From positions 1 to 36,251 of the forward strand of contig CAIJYI010000038.1 in NCBI GenBank assembly GCA_903824855.1: DNA of 36,251 bases, given 5' to 3'. A program made the position numbers and the translations under genes. Positions 7,075 through 14,418 of this stretch are shown one piece after another; position 1 is the stretch's first letter; each line of letters starts with the position of its first letter. Below the pieces are notes generated by a model. It was given only the letters and a program-made list of their open reading frames with translations, had not been told where the DNA came from and did not search any database. The stretch is from an uncultured bacterium. Lineage in GTDB: Bacteria; Patescibacteriota; Minisyncoccia; Phycocordibacterales; CAIJYI01.

Positions 7075-7878
7075 CTACATAAAGATCGGAAGTAAGGAGA
7101 AGTAACCGTAAATTGCATGAGTCCATGCGACGGTTGCAAAACCTTTTCTAATATATACATATCCTAAAAAAGCACCGGACATAAATCGAAATAAAAATCC
7201 TCCAAGAGTGAACGGATTGGCGGGGTCATTTATGTATCCGAAATAACTTCCTAACTGAGGAAAAAAATGAAAGTAATGTATTTCCGCAAAAGCAAAAGAT
7301 GATATCGAAAGTGCAATAATGCAGGCCGTTTCATATTTCAAGGATGTTTTTTTTAATCCCCAAAGAATTCCGCCGAGCAGAATCATTCTGCACAGAAACT
7401 CTTCAAGAAATCCCGCTCCGCTCTTCATCCCCAACAATAAAGGTAACATGTACAGAGAATGATGTGGCGCATCAGGAACGCTTGGTTGCATCAAGGAAAC
7501 AATAAAAGCTGCTCCTAGTAATGCTCCTGCATAAGGAAGCGATCTTTTTATGGTCTGAATTATATCACTGAATTGCGGACTCATTAACGGATACTCTTTT
7601 TTTTCACGCAGATAAACCACGAAAATAAAAGCAATCCAAAAAATAGCAATGAAGCCGTCAGGGAAGAGACCAAAAAGGGTCGTCATTTTTCGTATGATTA
7701 GTTCACTAGTCAAAACCATATCCATTTGACTGAAGTCTAAAATAGAAGTTGTTTTTGTAATTGCGTAGTGAAGAAAGAGGGGTATGGTCGCATAGAGACC
7801 ATAGATGATTGAGTGAAAGAATGTTTTATCAGAATGAAATATGCTTATTCCACTCTTTTTTTCACCTTCATTTTCCAT
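7075..7878 (-). CDS. CPBP family intramembrane metalloprotease (Abi)
   Basis: 267 aa from the ATG at 7878, which has AGGAGG 7 nt upstream; the longer tracked start (7959) adds a basic tail without a ribosome site. It is multi-spanning. The CPBP motifs are visible: FLEEFLCRM (EExxxR, glutamate pair and Arg), then FAFAEIHYFHFF (FxxxH-type), then AWTHAIYG (third motif His). These residues form the zinc site of a CAAX-protease/Rce1-like fold. Bacterial members act in protein processing, bacteriocin immunity or abortive phenotypes; nothing in the neighbourhood specifies a substrate. Convergent with the CNNM-like gene through a shared terminator. Confidence 0.88.
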   Translation of the reverse strand: MENEGEKKSGISIFHSDKTFFHSIIYGLYATIPLFLHYAITKTTSILDFSQMDMVLTSELIIRKMTTLFGLFPDGFIAIFWIAFIFVVYLREKKEYPLMSPQFSDIIQTIKRSLPYAGALLGAAFIVSLMQPSVPDAPHHSLYMLPLLLGMKSGAGFLEEFLCRMILLGGILWGLKKTSLKYETACIIALSISSFAFAEIHYFHFFPQLGSYFGYINDPANPFTLGGFLFRFMSGAFLGYVYIRKGFATVAWTHAIYGYFSLLPIFM

Positions 7879-8007
7879 TGATTTTCCTCCTTTGTGAAGT
7901 GAAAAGAACCTATTTTTAAAGTACTTTAAATTAAGGTTTCTGTCAAATTTTTCATGCATCCCTGGGCCCTTTAATTTTTAATTGCAGAAAATATGTACCT
8001 CATTTAT

Positions 8008-8077
8008 CGTCATTCTGGACTTGATCCGGAATCCACGTCGTTTATCCGTGGATTCCAGATCGTGGTCTGGAATGACG
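8008..8077. repeat. Dispersed palindromic repeat, copy 1
   Basis: Starts CGTCATTCTGGACTTGATCC and ends GGTCTGGAATGACG, with inner arms ATCCACG / CGTGGAT. The whole unit folds on itself. Near-identical to copies at 24112 and 26803. It occupies most of the 267-bp gap between the CPBP gene and obg. Confidence 0.85.
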
Positions 8078-8130
8078 GACGGAGGGGGTGAGGAGTTGCA
8101 TTTTTGTAGCGTGACTATTTTAGTAAAGTG

Positions 8131-8139
8131 TGATATAGT
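8131..8139 (+). promoter_or_regulatory. Extended -10 of obg, leaderless
   Basis: TGATATAGT, then 6 nt (TTTTTT) to the ATG at 8146; no Shine-Dalgarno. Confidence 0.6.
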
Positions 8140-8145
8140 TTTTTT

Positions 8146-9114
8146 ATGTTAATTGATGAAGTAACCATACGAATAAAGGCAGGGCACGGCGGAAAAGGCG
8201 CTGTGGCTTTTCAGAAGATTAAATTTGCTCACGGCCCGACCGGAACGGCGGGTGGTGCCGGCGGTTCAGTCTTTGCTGAAGGTGTTTCCGACTTGGGGGC
8301 GCTTAATCAACTGCGTTTTAAAAAGGATGTTTCTGCAAAGAAAGGAATGGACGGACGCTCACAATTCCGCGATGGAGAAGACTCAGAAGACGAAATTGTA
8401 AAAGTTCCGGTTGGAACGGTTATTCACAATTTAGATACGGGAACAGACGTAGAAGTTACTCATGTTGGAGAGAAAATCTGTATAGCTAAAGGAGGAAGAG
8501 GCGGAAGGGGTAATTTTCATTTTCGCTCATCCACAAATACCACCCCGAGAGAATGCGAACCGGGATTACCGGGTGAGGAATTTACCATACGGTTTGAACT
8601 CAAACTCATCGCAGACATCGGACTTATTGGTTTTCCTAATGCCGGTAAATCCAGCCTCTTAAATGAACTTTCATCAGCAAAAGCCAAAGTAGCAAATTAT
8701 CCCTTCACCACCCTTGAACCAAACCTTGGCGCATATTACGGTCTGATTATTGCCGACATTCCCGGTCTTATCGAAGGAGCTTCAGAAGGGAAAGGTCTTG
8801 GAATAAAATTCCTTCGCCATGTGGAAAGAACTCGCGTACTTTTCCATCTTGTTTCCGCCGAATCAGAAGATCCTGCAAAAGAATATGAAGCGACCCGCAA
8901 TGAACTGGAAAAATATAATCCCGAACTTTTAAAAAAGAAAGAATATGTTTTTCTCAGCAAGATTGATACCATACCGCCTGCAGAAATGAAAAAGAAACTC
9001 ACGGCGCTCAAAAAGAAAAACAAGAACGCCATTGCTCTATCCGTTTTGGATTCTGAGAGTTTGAAAGAAGTGAAAAAAATTCTTGCGGAAGTAGAAAAAG
9101 AAAAAGAAGTTTAG
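8146..9114 (+). CDS. obg: GTPase Obg/CgtA
   Basis: 322 aa. The Gly-rich Obg fold covers roughly residues 1-157 (AGHGGKGAVAF, GGRGGRGNFHF). The G domain follows: G1 GFPNAGKSS near residue 162, switch I YPFTTLEPN, G3 DIPGLIEGA, and G4 present as SKID rather than the usual NKxD. It ends shortly after the G domain, so the C-terminal OCT domain of many Obg proteins is missing, as in other reduced genomes. Its role is in late 50S subunit assembly and stress signalling, in the cytoplasm. Transcribed alone from an apparently leaderless extended -10 promoter; a terminator follows. Confidence 0.95.
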   Translation: MLIDEVTIRIKAGHGGKGAVAFQKIKFAHGPTGTAGGAGGSVFAEGVSDLGALNQLRFKKDVSAKKGMDGRSQFRDGEDSEDEIVKVPVGTVIHNLDTGTDVEVTHVGEKICIAKGGRGGRGNFHFRSSTNTTPRECEPGLPGEEFTIRFELKLIADIGLIGFPNAGKSSLLNELSSAKAKVANYPFTTLEPNLGAYYGLIIADIPGLIEGASEGKGLGIKFLRHVERTRVLFHLVSAESEDPAKEYEATRNELEKYNPELLKKKEYVFLSKIDTIPPAEMKKKLTALKKKNKNAIALSVLDSESLKEVKKILAEVEKEKEV

Positions 9115-9120
9115 TATGAA

Positions 9121-9157
9121 ATAAAAAAAAGGATGAAATTAATTTTCATCTTTTTTT
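9121..9157. terminator. Bidirectional terminator between obg and Y-family polymerase gene
   Basis: GATGAAA / TTTCATC stem with A8 on the left and T7 on the right, between convergent genes. Confidence 0.7.
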
Positions 9158-9170
9158 ATTCTAAACGGGA

Positions 9171-10457
9171 TTATGATACCTCTCCCAACATAGGGATTCC
9201 GATATGTCTCCTACCTGTTTCGCCTTTTAGGAGGAATTGGACTCTTTGCACCTTTTCTCCGCGTTCATTTTTATGGGCCGGATTATTCATGGCAAGAAAA
9301 CTTGAACCGAGAAAAATGGTATGTTTGCCGTATTTTTCATCCATTTTATCAATTTGCAGATATACTTTTTTCATCGCGTCAGCCTGCAGTGTTCCTCCAA
9401 AAAGATCGGGTTGAGAACATTCTCCCGATGCGAGTTTGCTAAGGACGACGCCGGTGCTTCGATAGAGAACACCTTTTGAATATACCTCATCAAAGTTATT
9501 GCGTACGATATCGAGTATTTCTTTGGGAATATTTGTATTTCGGGAAAGTTTTATTTCAAGTCCGAAATGTTTAAAATCCTGCGTTTTTAAGAAGAAAGAA
9601 ATTTCCTTTGAAACAAGTCCGTGACGCCGTGCTTTGATGCAGGCATTTTCTATATTTTTTGATAGTTCCGAAAAAACAAAATCTCTTTCTCTAGAAGGCG
9701 GGGTGAAGGTCTTTGTTTTACTAATGGATTGATAATCATTTTTTTCTTCGGTAGAAAGAGAGAACACAGATTCTCCTCGGAGTTCTTTCCAAATTTCTTT
9801 ATGCGGTTTTGTAAGTTTTTCGTTAATCCACCACTCGGGCTTTTCAATAAACTGAAGAGCCGTTTTTATTCCGTGTGCAAGAAGAAAACTTTCTGTTTGC
9901 GGGCCAATACCCCAGATTTTTCCAATTGGTGTACTATCGAGAAAGCGGGGAATCATGTCGGTATGAATAATAGTTAGACCTGACGGCTTTTTCCATTTTG
10001 AACCAAGCTTTGCCAGTACTTTTGTCGGGGCGAGGCCGACGGAAAATGTCATTCCGAGTTCTTTATCGAGATCGTATTTTATGCGTTCGGCCATATCTTC
10101 GTAAGTCATTCGAAGTGAACGGCGAAGACCGGTGAGTTCCGCAAAACATTCGTCGATACTATACTCTTCAACGGCGGGAGTGTATCTTCTCACAATGGAA
10201 AACATGCGTTTTGAATATAGACTGTATGTCTCGTAATCGGAAGGAAGAATTATCGCCTGCGGGCAAATTTTTTTTATTTCGTATATGGTCATTCCTCGCT
10301 TTATTCCCATGGCTTTTGCTTCGTAGGTAAGAGCGGTCGCCATTCCGCGTTCTTTTCCAACGATGACGGGTTTTCCTCGGAGTGCCGGATTCTTCGCGAC
10401 CTCGCAACTCGCAAAAAATGCATCTCCGTCAATATGTAAGATTGCTTTGGAGTTCAT
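9171..10457 (-). CDS. dinB: Y-family DNA polymerase (DinB/UmuC type)
   Basis: 428 aa. Palm/finger motifs: HIDGDAFFASCE (first metal-binding Asp) near residue 8, VKxG-type segment GKPVIVGKE, YSIDECFAELTG (catalytic Asp-Glu) near residue 100, and SVGLAPTKVLAKLGSKWKKPSG for the palm end. An HhH-like segment IGKIWGIGPQTESFLLAHGI precedes the little-finger domain. The near-C-terminal QPDLFG fits a beta-clamp binding motif. It is an error-prone translesion polymerase. ATG at 10457 was used because the tracked start at 10460 is TTG. That ATG lies inside the left 25-bp inverted repeat of the four-helix-bundle insertion. It is downstream of the lexA-like gene on the same strand, so SOS control is likely. 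UmuC is an equally fair name given the LexA/UmuD-type partner. Confidence 0.9.
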   Translation of the reverse strand: MNSKAILHIDGDAFFASCEVAKNPALRGKPVIVGKERGMATALTYEAKAMGIKRGMTIYEIKKICPQAIILPSDYETYSLYSKRMFSIVRRYTPAVEEYSIDECFAELTGLRRSLRMTYEDMAERIKYDLDKELGMTFSVGLAPTKVLAKLGSKWKKPSGLTIIHTDMIPRFLDSTPIGKIWGIGPQTESFLLAHGIKTALQFIEKPEWWINEKLTKPHKEIWKELRGESVFSLSTEEKNDYQSISKTKTFTPPSRERDFVFSELSKNIENACIKARRHGLVSKEISFFLKTQDFKHFGLEIKLSRNTNIPKEILDIVRNNFDEVYSKGVLYRSTGVVLSKLASGECSQPDLFGGTLQADAMKKVYLQIDKMDEKYGKHTIFLGSSFLAMNNPAHKNERGEKVQRVQFLLKGETGRRHIGIPMLGEVS

Positions 10458-10480
10458 CAAGTTATAAAGTTTATCAAGTT
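10456..10480 (+). repeat. Left 25-bp inverted repeat of the four-helix-bundle insertion
   Basis: ATCAAGTTATAAAGTTTATC followed by AAGTT is the exact reverse complement of 10905-10929; one mismatch further out the match continues for four bases. It overlaps the start codon of the polymerase gene. Confidence 0.85.
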
Positions 10481-10532
10481 CATAAAGAGCGAATGGCGAC
10501 AGGGTCTTTTTTTGGTTCTCACTTTTTTGAGT

Positions 10533-10877
10533 TTATAGTGTTTTTATTAATCCGGATAATAGTCTGGATATTTCTGTTGATGAATACGTCAATTTTTCAA
10601 ATTCTTGATTTGAGATATATTTTAATTTTAATGCAATGTATAACATTGAACGAACTTCACCACAAGAACCTTTTGAAATATATAAAAACTGCTTAAATTC
10701 TTTATTGCTTCTCCTTTCATATCCTTCAGCTATATTATTTCCAATACTTATTACTGCTCTTTCTATCTGATTTTTGAAGCTAAAGTCTTTGTTGTTTTTG
10801 AACATATTATAAATGTAAAGAGCTAAATCTTGTGATTTTTGCCATGACAGAATATCTTCAAATTTTTCAATTTTCAT
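10533..10877 (-). CDS. Four-helix-bundle protein (S23/IVS-encoded family)
   Basis: 114 aa. The family pattern is clear: WQKSQDLALYIYNM, then FSFKNQIERAVISIGNNIAEGYERRSNKEFKQFL (quoted in part), then GSCGEVRSMLYIALKL and a final helix with LLSGLIKTL. This is the S23/23S rRNA intervening-sequence protein family, a small antiparallel helical bundle that forms pentamers in solved members. The biochemical role is unknown. The gene sits between the lexA-like gene and the polymerase and is bracketed by 25-bp inverted repeats, so it seems to have been inserted into the SOS cassette. No Shine-Dalgarno; an A-rich stretch precedes the ATG. Confidence 0.88.
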   Translation of the reverse strand: MKIEKFEDILSWQKSQDLALYIYNMFKNNKDFSFKNQIERAVISIGNNIAEGYERRSNKEFKQFLYISKGSCGEVRSMLYIALKLKYISNQEFEKLTYSSTEISRLLSGLIKTL

Positions 10878-10904
10878 TTTTTTTATTCTGTGCAGTACTT
10901 GATA

Positions 10905-10929
10905 AACTTGATAAACTTTATAACTTGAT
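10905..10929 (-). repeat. Right 25-bp inverted repeat of the four-helix-bundle insertion
   Basis: Exact inverted match to 10456-10480. A further partial tandem copy (ACTTGATAAACTTG) lies just to its left from 10897, so this end is an imperfect tandem array of the same 10-12 bp module. It ends 8 bp before the stop codon of the lexA-like gene. Confidence 0.85.
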
Positions 10930-10936
10930 AAACTCT

Positions 10937-11500
10937 TTAGTATTTGCGTATTACGGCTTTTACGACGGCGGCGATTCGTAGATTACTGCGTGGAAATATC
11001 GGTTGATATTTTGCATTTGCGGCTTCGAGGTAGGGCATACCATTTTTTTTACGTAGATATTTCATCGTCCAACCACCATCGACTTCTGCGATAACTATTT
11101 GGCCTTCTTTTGGTGAAGAAGTGCGCTCGACGAGAACGGTATCTCCTTCGATAATCCCCGCATCTTTCATGGAATCGCCTTTCACTTTTAACATATAAGT
11201 GGACTCTTTATTTGGTATGAGATATTCATCAAGTGACATGGTGTCGATAAGCTCTTCTTCGGCGGCGGAAGGGAAGCCGGCTTCGACGAGTCCGAGTATT
11301 TTTATATCGTAAAAAAGCGTTCCGGGAAGAAGGTGTCCCGTTTTGTCTTTATCAAGAAAATTTTGTTCTCTTAATTTTGAAATAATTCGAACCGCGGAAG
11401 TTTTAGACTTCGCATCAAGTAGATGGGTGATTTCGGAAATTGAAGGCATCCTTTTCTTTCCCTGATAAAAAGCTTTAATCTTTTGTTTGATATTTTCCAT
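10937..11500 (-). CDS. lexA: LexA-like repressor (S24 autoprotease)
   Basis: 187 aa from the ATG at 11500. The N-terminal winged helix (MPSISEITHLLDAKSKTSAVRIISKL, quoted in part, about residues 18-45) resembles the LexA DNA-binding domain. The C-terminal S24 domain has the cleavage site Ala-Gly in LVEAGFPS, the nucleophile Ser in KGDSMKDAGI and the Lys in GWTMKYLRK. RecA-stimulated self-cleavage would relieve repression. The start was chosen because the promoter's -10 box ends 6 nt before this ATG; the tracked 27-residue extension would lie over the promoter. The palindrome inside the promoter implies autoregulation. It leads a minus-strand unit with the four-helix-bundle gene and the Y-family polymerase. 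Confidence 0.88.
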   Translation of the reverse strand: MENIKQKIKAFYQGKKRMPSISEITHLLDAKSKTSAVRIISKLREQNFLDKDKTGHLLPGTLFYDIKILGLVEAGFPSAAEEELIDTMSLDEYLIPNKESTYMLKVKGDSMKDAGIIEGDTVLVERTSSPKEGQIVIAEVDGGWTMKYLRKKNGMPYLEAANAKYQPIFPRSNLRIAAVVKAVIRKY

Positions 11501-11506
11501 ATCTCC

Positions 11507-11535
11507 AGTATATGTGTACGAATGTACACAGTCAA
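11507..11535 (-). promoter_or_regulatory. lexA promoter with palindromic operator in the spacer
   Basis: -35 TTGACT (11530-11535), exact 17-bp spacer, -10 TATACT (11507-11512), then 6 nt to the ATG at 11500, so the mRNA is apparently leaderless. The spacer holds a perfect palindrome TGTGTAC-N4-GTACACA (11513-11530), which overlaps the edge of the -35 and abuts the -10. This is the expected place for a self-repressing LexA operator, though it matches neither the E. coli nor the Bacillus SOS box exactly. Confidence 0.8.
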
Positions 11536-11566
11536 GAAAAACGGTGTATAAGTCAAAAATACTCAA

Positions 11567-11595
11567 TAAAAAAGCCGGCAAATATTGCCGGCTTT
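11567..11595 (-). terminator. Terminator of nucleotide-sugar dehydrogenase gene
   Basis: AAAGCCGGCA / TGCCGGCTTT perfect stem with a 5-nt loop; on the minus strand it is followed by TTTTTTATTG. Confidence 0.9.
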
Positions 11596-11605
11596 AAAAA
11601 ATATT

Positions 11606-12469
11606 TCAATCACTATCACCATATACACCTTTCAGTAAATCCAAATCTTTTCCGCTGGATTTAAGAAGATGATTGTTTTTCTTTTCGAGGGCTCGAAGTG
11701 CTTCGACGCCGAAAGCATCTTGCATTTCTTTTTCATAAAGATTGGCGAAGGCAGCAAAGTCTTTTATAAAACAATGTCCTCCGGCACCTCGTCCACTTTT
11801 GTGAACGGGATCCAGATGGGTATCTCCAATCCTTGGGTCTGCTCTCATTGCATCGCGAACCGTTTCGTAATCTACGTCCGGAAATTTTTTTGCAAGATCA
11901 TGAAACATGTTTGCAAAAACAACCTTAACATAGAGAAAACAATTACCGCCGTACTTTATGAATTCCGCTTCTTCAGAGGAACAAATAAGTTGATAAGGCG
12001 CTTTAGGAGAAACCTCAAGCACTTTTTCCGCGGCGATTCTGTATTTTTTCGTATCTTTTGGAATGCCGACAATCGTTCTCTTTGGATATTTTGTATCTTC
12101 CATAGCCCTGGCTTCTTCAAGAAATTCAGGCGAATGAACAATCAAAATATCGGGAAATTTTTGTTGAAGTTGTGATGTTGTTCCCGGAATCACCGTTGAT
12201 TTAATGACTGCAATTTTTCCTTTTCCTACAAGAGGTAGTACCTTTTGGAGAATTGCATCACTGAAGCCATCCGGAGTTGTTGGTGTTGGAACAGCGATAA
12301 AGACAATGTCGCACTTCGCGATTTTATTTTTATTCTTACAATACGGTTCCTCATTGGCATAACGAATGACGTCATAACCACGTTCTTCAAAGTTGTCGGC
12401 ATAATTTTTTCCTATCCAACCTTGACCGATAAATCCAATTTTTGGATTTTTTGTTTTTTTCATATTCAT
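11606..12469 (-). CDS. UDP-glucose/GDP-mannose dehydrogenase family protein, short form
   Basis: 287 aa. The NAD-binding Rossmann start is GFIGQGWIGKNYADNF (GxGxxG) near residue 12. The family motifs FIAVPTPT, VIKSTVIPGTT, VHSPEFLEEARAM and the central-domain EEAEFIKYGGNCFLYVKV are present, as is the catalytic Cys in GRGAGGHCFIKD (usually GGxCxPKD; Pro is replaced here by Ile). The protein stops soon after, so the C-terminal UDP-sugar binding domain (normally bringing the length above 400) is missing. It would oxidise a nucleotide sugar to the uronic acid, if active. AAGGAG lies 5 nt before the first ATG. No sugar-pathway neighbours adjoin it. Confidence 0.82.
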   Translation of the reverse strand: MNMKKTKNPKIGFIGQGWIGKNYADNFEERGYDVIRYANEEPYCKNKNKIAKCDIVFIAVPTPTTPDGFSDAILQKVLPLVGKGKIAVIKSTVIPGTTSQLQQKFPDILIVHSPEFLEEARAMEDTKYPKRTIVGIPKDTKKYRIAAEKVLEVSPKAPYQLICSSEEAEFIKYGGNCFLYVKVVFANMFHDLAKKFPDVDYETVRDAMRADPRIGDTHLDPVHKSGRGAGGHCFIKDFAAFANLYEKEMQDAFGVEALRALEKKNNHLLKSSGKDLDLLKGVYGDSD

Positions 12470-12511
12470 TATAACTCCTTCTATCGGGGGCAGGTTTCAA
12501 TAGTTTTTATT

Positions 12512-13144
12512 TTAGTGAATGAATCCTCTTTTAGAGAGGTACATTCTCCTTGTCAGAATAATGACAACGAACGTGCCGTTTACTAATGCAATACACAAAG
12601 GGAAAATTAATGTGGTAATACTGTATGCGCCAAGTGCCGCAATGGCAAAAAAGAATTTTAAGAAACTTAATATCCACATCCAAACGGTTTCTCTGAACGG
12701 ATTTATCCACCCTCGTTTCCACGTAGGGTAAAATGCGATGATGTCAGCAGTCGAAACAATGATAACCGGTAGAATTAATCCGTGTGATATTCTCCACCAG
12801 ATTATTGCTGCCAGTGCGCCAATAAAACAAACCCAATCATTCCATTCCGGTTTTGTTTTTTTGCAAAAAAGTGCATATAAAGCGAGGGCGGTACTGTTTA
12901 ATGCAGTAATACCTGTCGCTGCTGCACCCCACATGGCTCCGCTTTCAATTTGTGCATAAAATCCAAAGCTTATTATTATGGCTATCGGAACCCAGGTAAA
13001 AAGGCTGGGCTTATTGCCGTTCTGGAAAATAATATTATTCCAATAAAAAACATATCCAACCAAACCAATGAGAACTCCGATACCACCGAGGATTGTTTTG
13101 GGGTTTTCCGTTATAAACGAGATAATCGCGCTATAATATTCCAA
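12512..13144 (-). CDS. Polytopic membrane protein of unknown function
   Basis: About 210 aa with around seven hydrophobic helices (ILGGIGVLIGLVGYVFYW, WVPIAIIISFGFYA, ALNSTALALYALF, WVCFIGALAAIIWW, ILPVIIVSTADIIAFYP, and two near the C-terminus) and short polar loops. It is not assigned to a family; the Pro/Trp-containing helix pairs recall PQ-loop or PnuC-like carriers, but this is weak. The TTG at 13144 was chosen because GGGAGA lies 6 nt upstream; the tracked TTG at 13174 has no ribosome site. A promoter TTGACT-N16-TACTAT lies at 13192-13219, back to back with the promoter of the plus-strand ligase-like gene. Confidence 0.7.
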   Translation of the reverse strand: MEYYSAIISFITENPKTILGGIGVLIGLVGYVFYWNNIIFQNGNKPSLFTWVPIAIIISFGFYAQIESGAMWGAAATGITALNSTALALYALFCKKTKPEWNDWVCFIGALAAIIWWRISHGLILPVIIVSTADIIAFYPTWKRGWINPFRETVWMWILSFLKFFFAIAALGAYSITTLIFPLCIALVNGTFVVIILTRRMYLSKRGFIH

Positions 13145-13191
13145 TTTTTCTCTCCCAAAATAGTGATGAATCAATGTTCATTTCTGACACA

Positions 13192-13219
13192 ATAGTACAG
13201 TAATTCTCGAATAAGTCAA
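13192..13219 (-). promoter_or_regulatory. Promoter of the membrane protein gene
   Basis: TTGACT (13214-13219), 16-bp spacer, TACTAT (13192-13197) preceded directly by TG. The leader of about 40 nt contains GGGAGA. Confidence 0.5.
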
Positions 13220-13253
13220 TTTTATAAACTCCCATGTTTATGTAAGGTTTTTG

Positions 13254-13262
13254 TGGTAAAAT
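13254..13262 (+). promoter_or_regulatory. Extended -10 of ligase-like gene, leaderless
   Basis: TGGTAAAAT (TGn plus TAAAAT), then 8 nt to the ATG at 13271; no Shine-Dalgarno. The GTG proposed at 13253 lies within this promoter. Confidence 0.55.
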
Positions 13263-13270
13263 ATTTACAT

Positions 13271-14416
13271 ATGAACCAACATGAACAATCTTCGTATCTT
13301 TCCGAAAAAGAATATGCAAGCGATGAAAGTGTAGTACTTTCGGAGAAGCAGGACGATAGTGCTTTTTCTGAAGAATGCCAAAATCCGGAAAAAATTCCGG
13401 ACGCGCTTTCTCGATTGAAGGTGATAAAAAACCTGCGTTTTATTTCGGGAAACTCTATGGATAATCCGGAAAGAGAAAAAGAGAGAATGACGAAATTGGA
13501 GTATCACGAATCTCATCCAAATCCGCACGGAGTAACTATGGGAATCGAAATTGAAATACCTGAAGAATCGGTTCTTCCTGAAGAGGCAAAAAGTTGGAAT
13601 AAAGGGGAGAAGAAAAAATATTTTTATGAGATGAAAGAAAAATATGCCGAGACCGAAAAGATGGGGGTTCCCGCGGGTAAGGATCATTTTTGGGAATTTG
13701 CAAATTCTCCCGTACAATATCCGGCAACTCTCTCTCGAGAAGTACAGGCGCTTATCGGTATGGGGTTGATTAATCCTGATTATGATAAATTTCCATTACA
13801 TCTGACGCTCGGCGGTATTTCGTTTTCTCCTGACAAGAACGACATCAGTGCTCACGTTCTCGCTCGTGTGCTCGATGCGACCGGTTGGGTGACCACCGGA
13901 GACCGGCTCATCGCACCTTATACAGACCCCGATTCGAACTGGACTTCTCATGATTCACTTTCTGGAATTCGAGAAAGAGGAACTGAAAATATTATTCCCA
14001 TGGAAGGCCGAAATAGCAAAACCGCGGTGGAGTATCGCACCCCATTGTTTAGCTCTCTGTTTGGTTTGGATAGATATTTACACAGTATGTATTATCTTGG
14101 TTCGGCACTTCGCGCGTATCAAGAGCAAAAAAAGGATGACCCGGTGGAAAAACAATTATCAAAAATTTGGCGTGTTTTTTCAGGGAAATGTGAGTCTGTT
14201 TTTGAGGATTACGGATTAAAAAGTCCGGGGGAATTATGGACTCTCGACACGGAAAATCCTGATGAGCATTCTCCGTTCAAAGAACTCTCAAAAGTTTTAG
14301 AAAAAGCGGAAAAGGATCCCGAAAGCAAAGAAGCGAAATTTATTCATGAAGTCCGCGAGCTTATCATCTCAACGCGTGCGGAAATAAAAGAGCTTTTTGA
14401 AAAGAACGAGAAATAA
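13271..14416 (+). CDS. Putative amidoligase-like (COOH-NH2 ligase fold) protein
   Basis: 381 aa from the ATG at 13271. Not securely assigned. Several motifs match the glutamine-synthetase/amidoligase fold in order: TMGIEIEIPE (the G-x-E-x-E first strand), HFWEFANSPVQYP (a conserved acidic W/E-x-x-S segment), FPLHLTLGG (H-x-T, the HvHv-like strand) and TAVEYRTPLF (the E-x-R strand). These would bind ATP/Mg and a carboxylate. The first roughly 75 residues are acidic, low-complexity and probably disordered; the C-terminus is a charged helix. The gene ends 2 bp before an ABC permease gene, so ligase and exporter are likely co-expressed. An alternative is a non-enzymatic relative. Experimental proof of substrate is absent. 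Confidence 0.6.
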   Translation: MNQHEQSSYLSEKEYASDESVVLSEKQDDSAFSEECQNPEKIPDALSRLKVIKNLRFISGNSMDNPEREKERMTKLEYHESHPNPHGVTMGIEIEIPEESVLPEEAKSWNKGEKKKYFYEMKEKYAETEKMGVPAGKDHFWEFANSPVQYPATLSREVQALIGMGLINPDYDKFPLHLTLGGISFSPDKNDISAHVLARVLDATGWVTTGDRLIAPYTDPDSNWTSHDSLSGIRERGTENIIPMEGRNSKTAVEYRTPLFSSLFGLDRYLHSMYYLGSALRAYQEQKKDDPVEKQLSKIWRVFSGKCESVFEDYGLKSPGELWTLDTENPDEHSPFKELSKVLEKAEKDPESKEAKFIHEVRELIISTRAEIKELFEKNEK

Positions 14417-14418
14417 TT

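Noticed and set aside
7881-7959. Extended N-terminus of the CPBP protease from the start at 7959
   Set aside because: The ATG at 7878 has a well placed AGGAGG; the extension is basic, without a ribosome site and unlike the family start.
13131-13319. 62-aa minus ORF overlapping the divergent promoters near 13200
   Set aside because: It covers both promoters and the start of the ligase-like gene; no ribosome site and no recognisable content.
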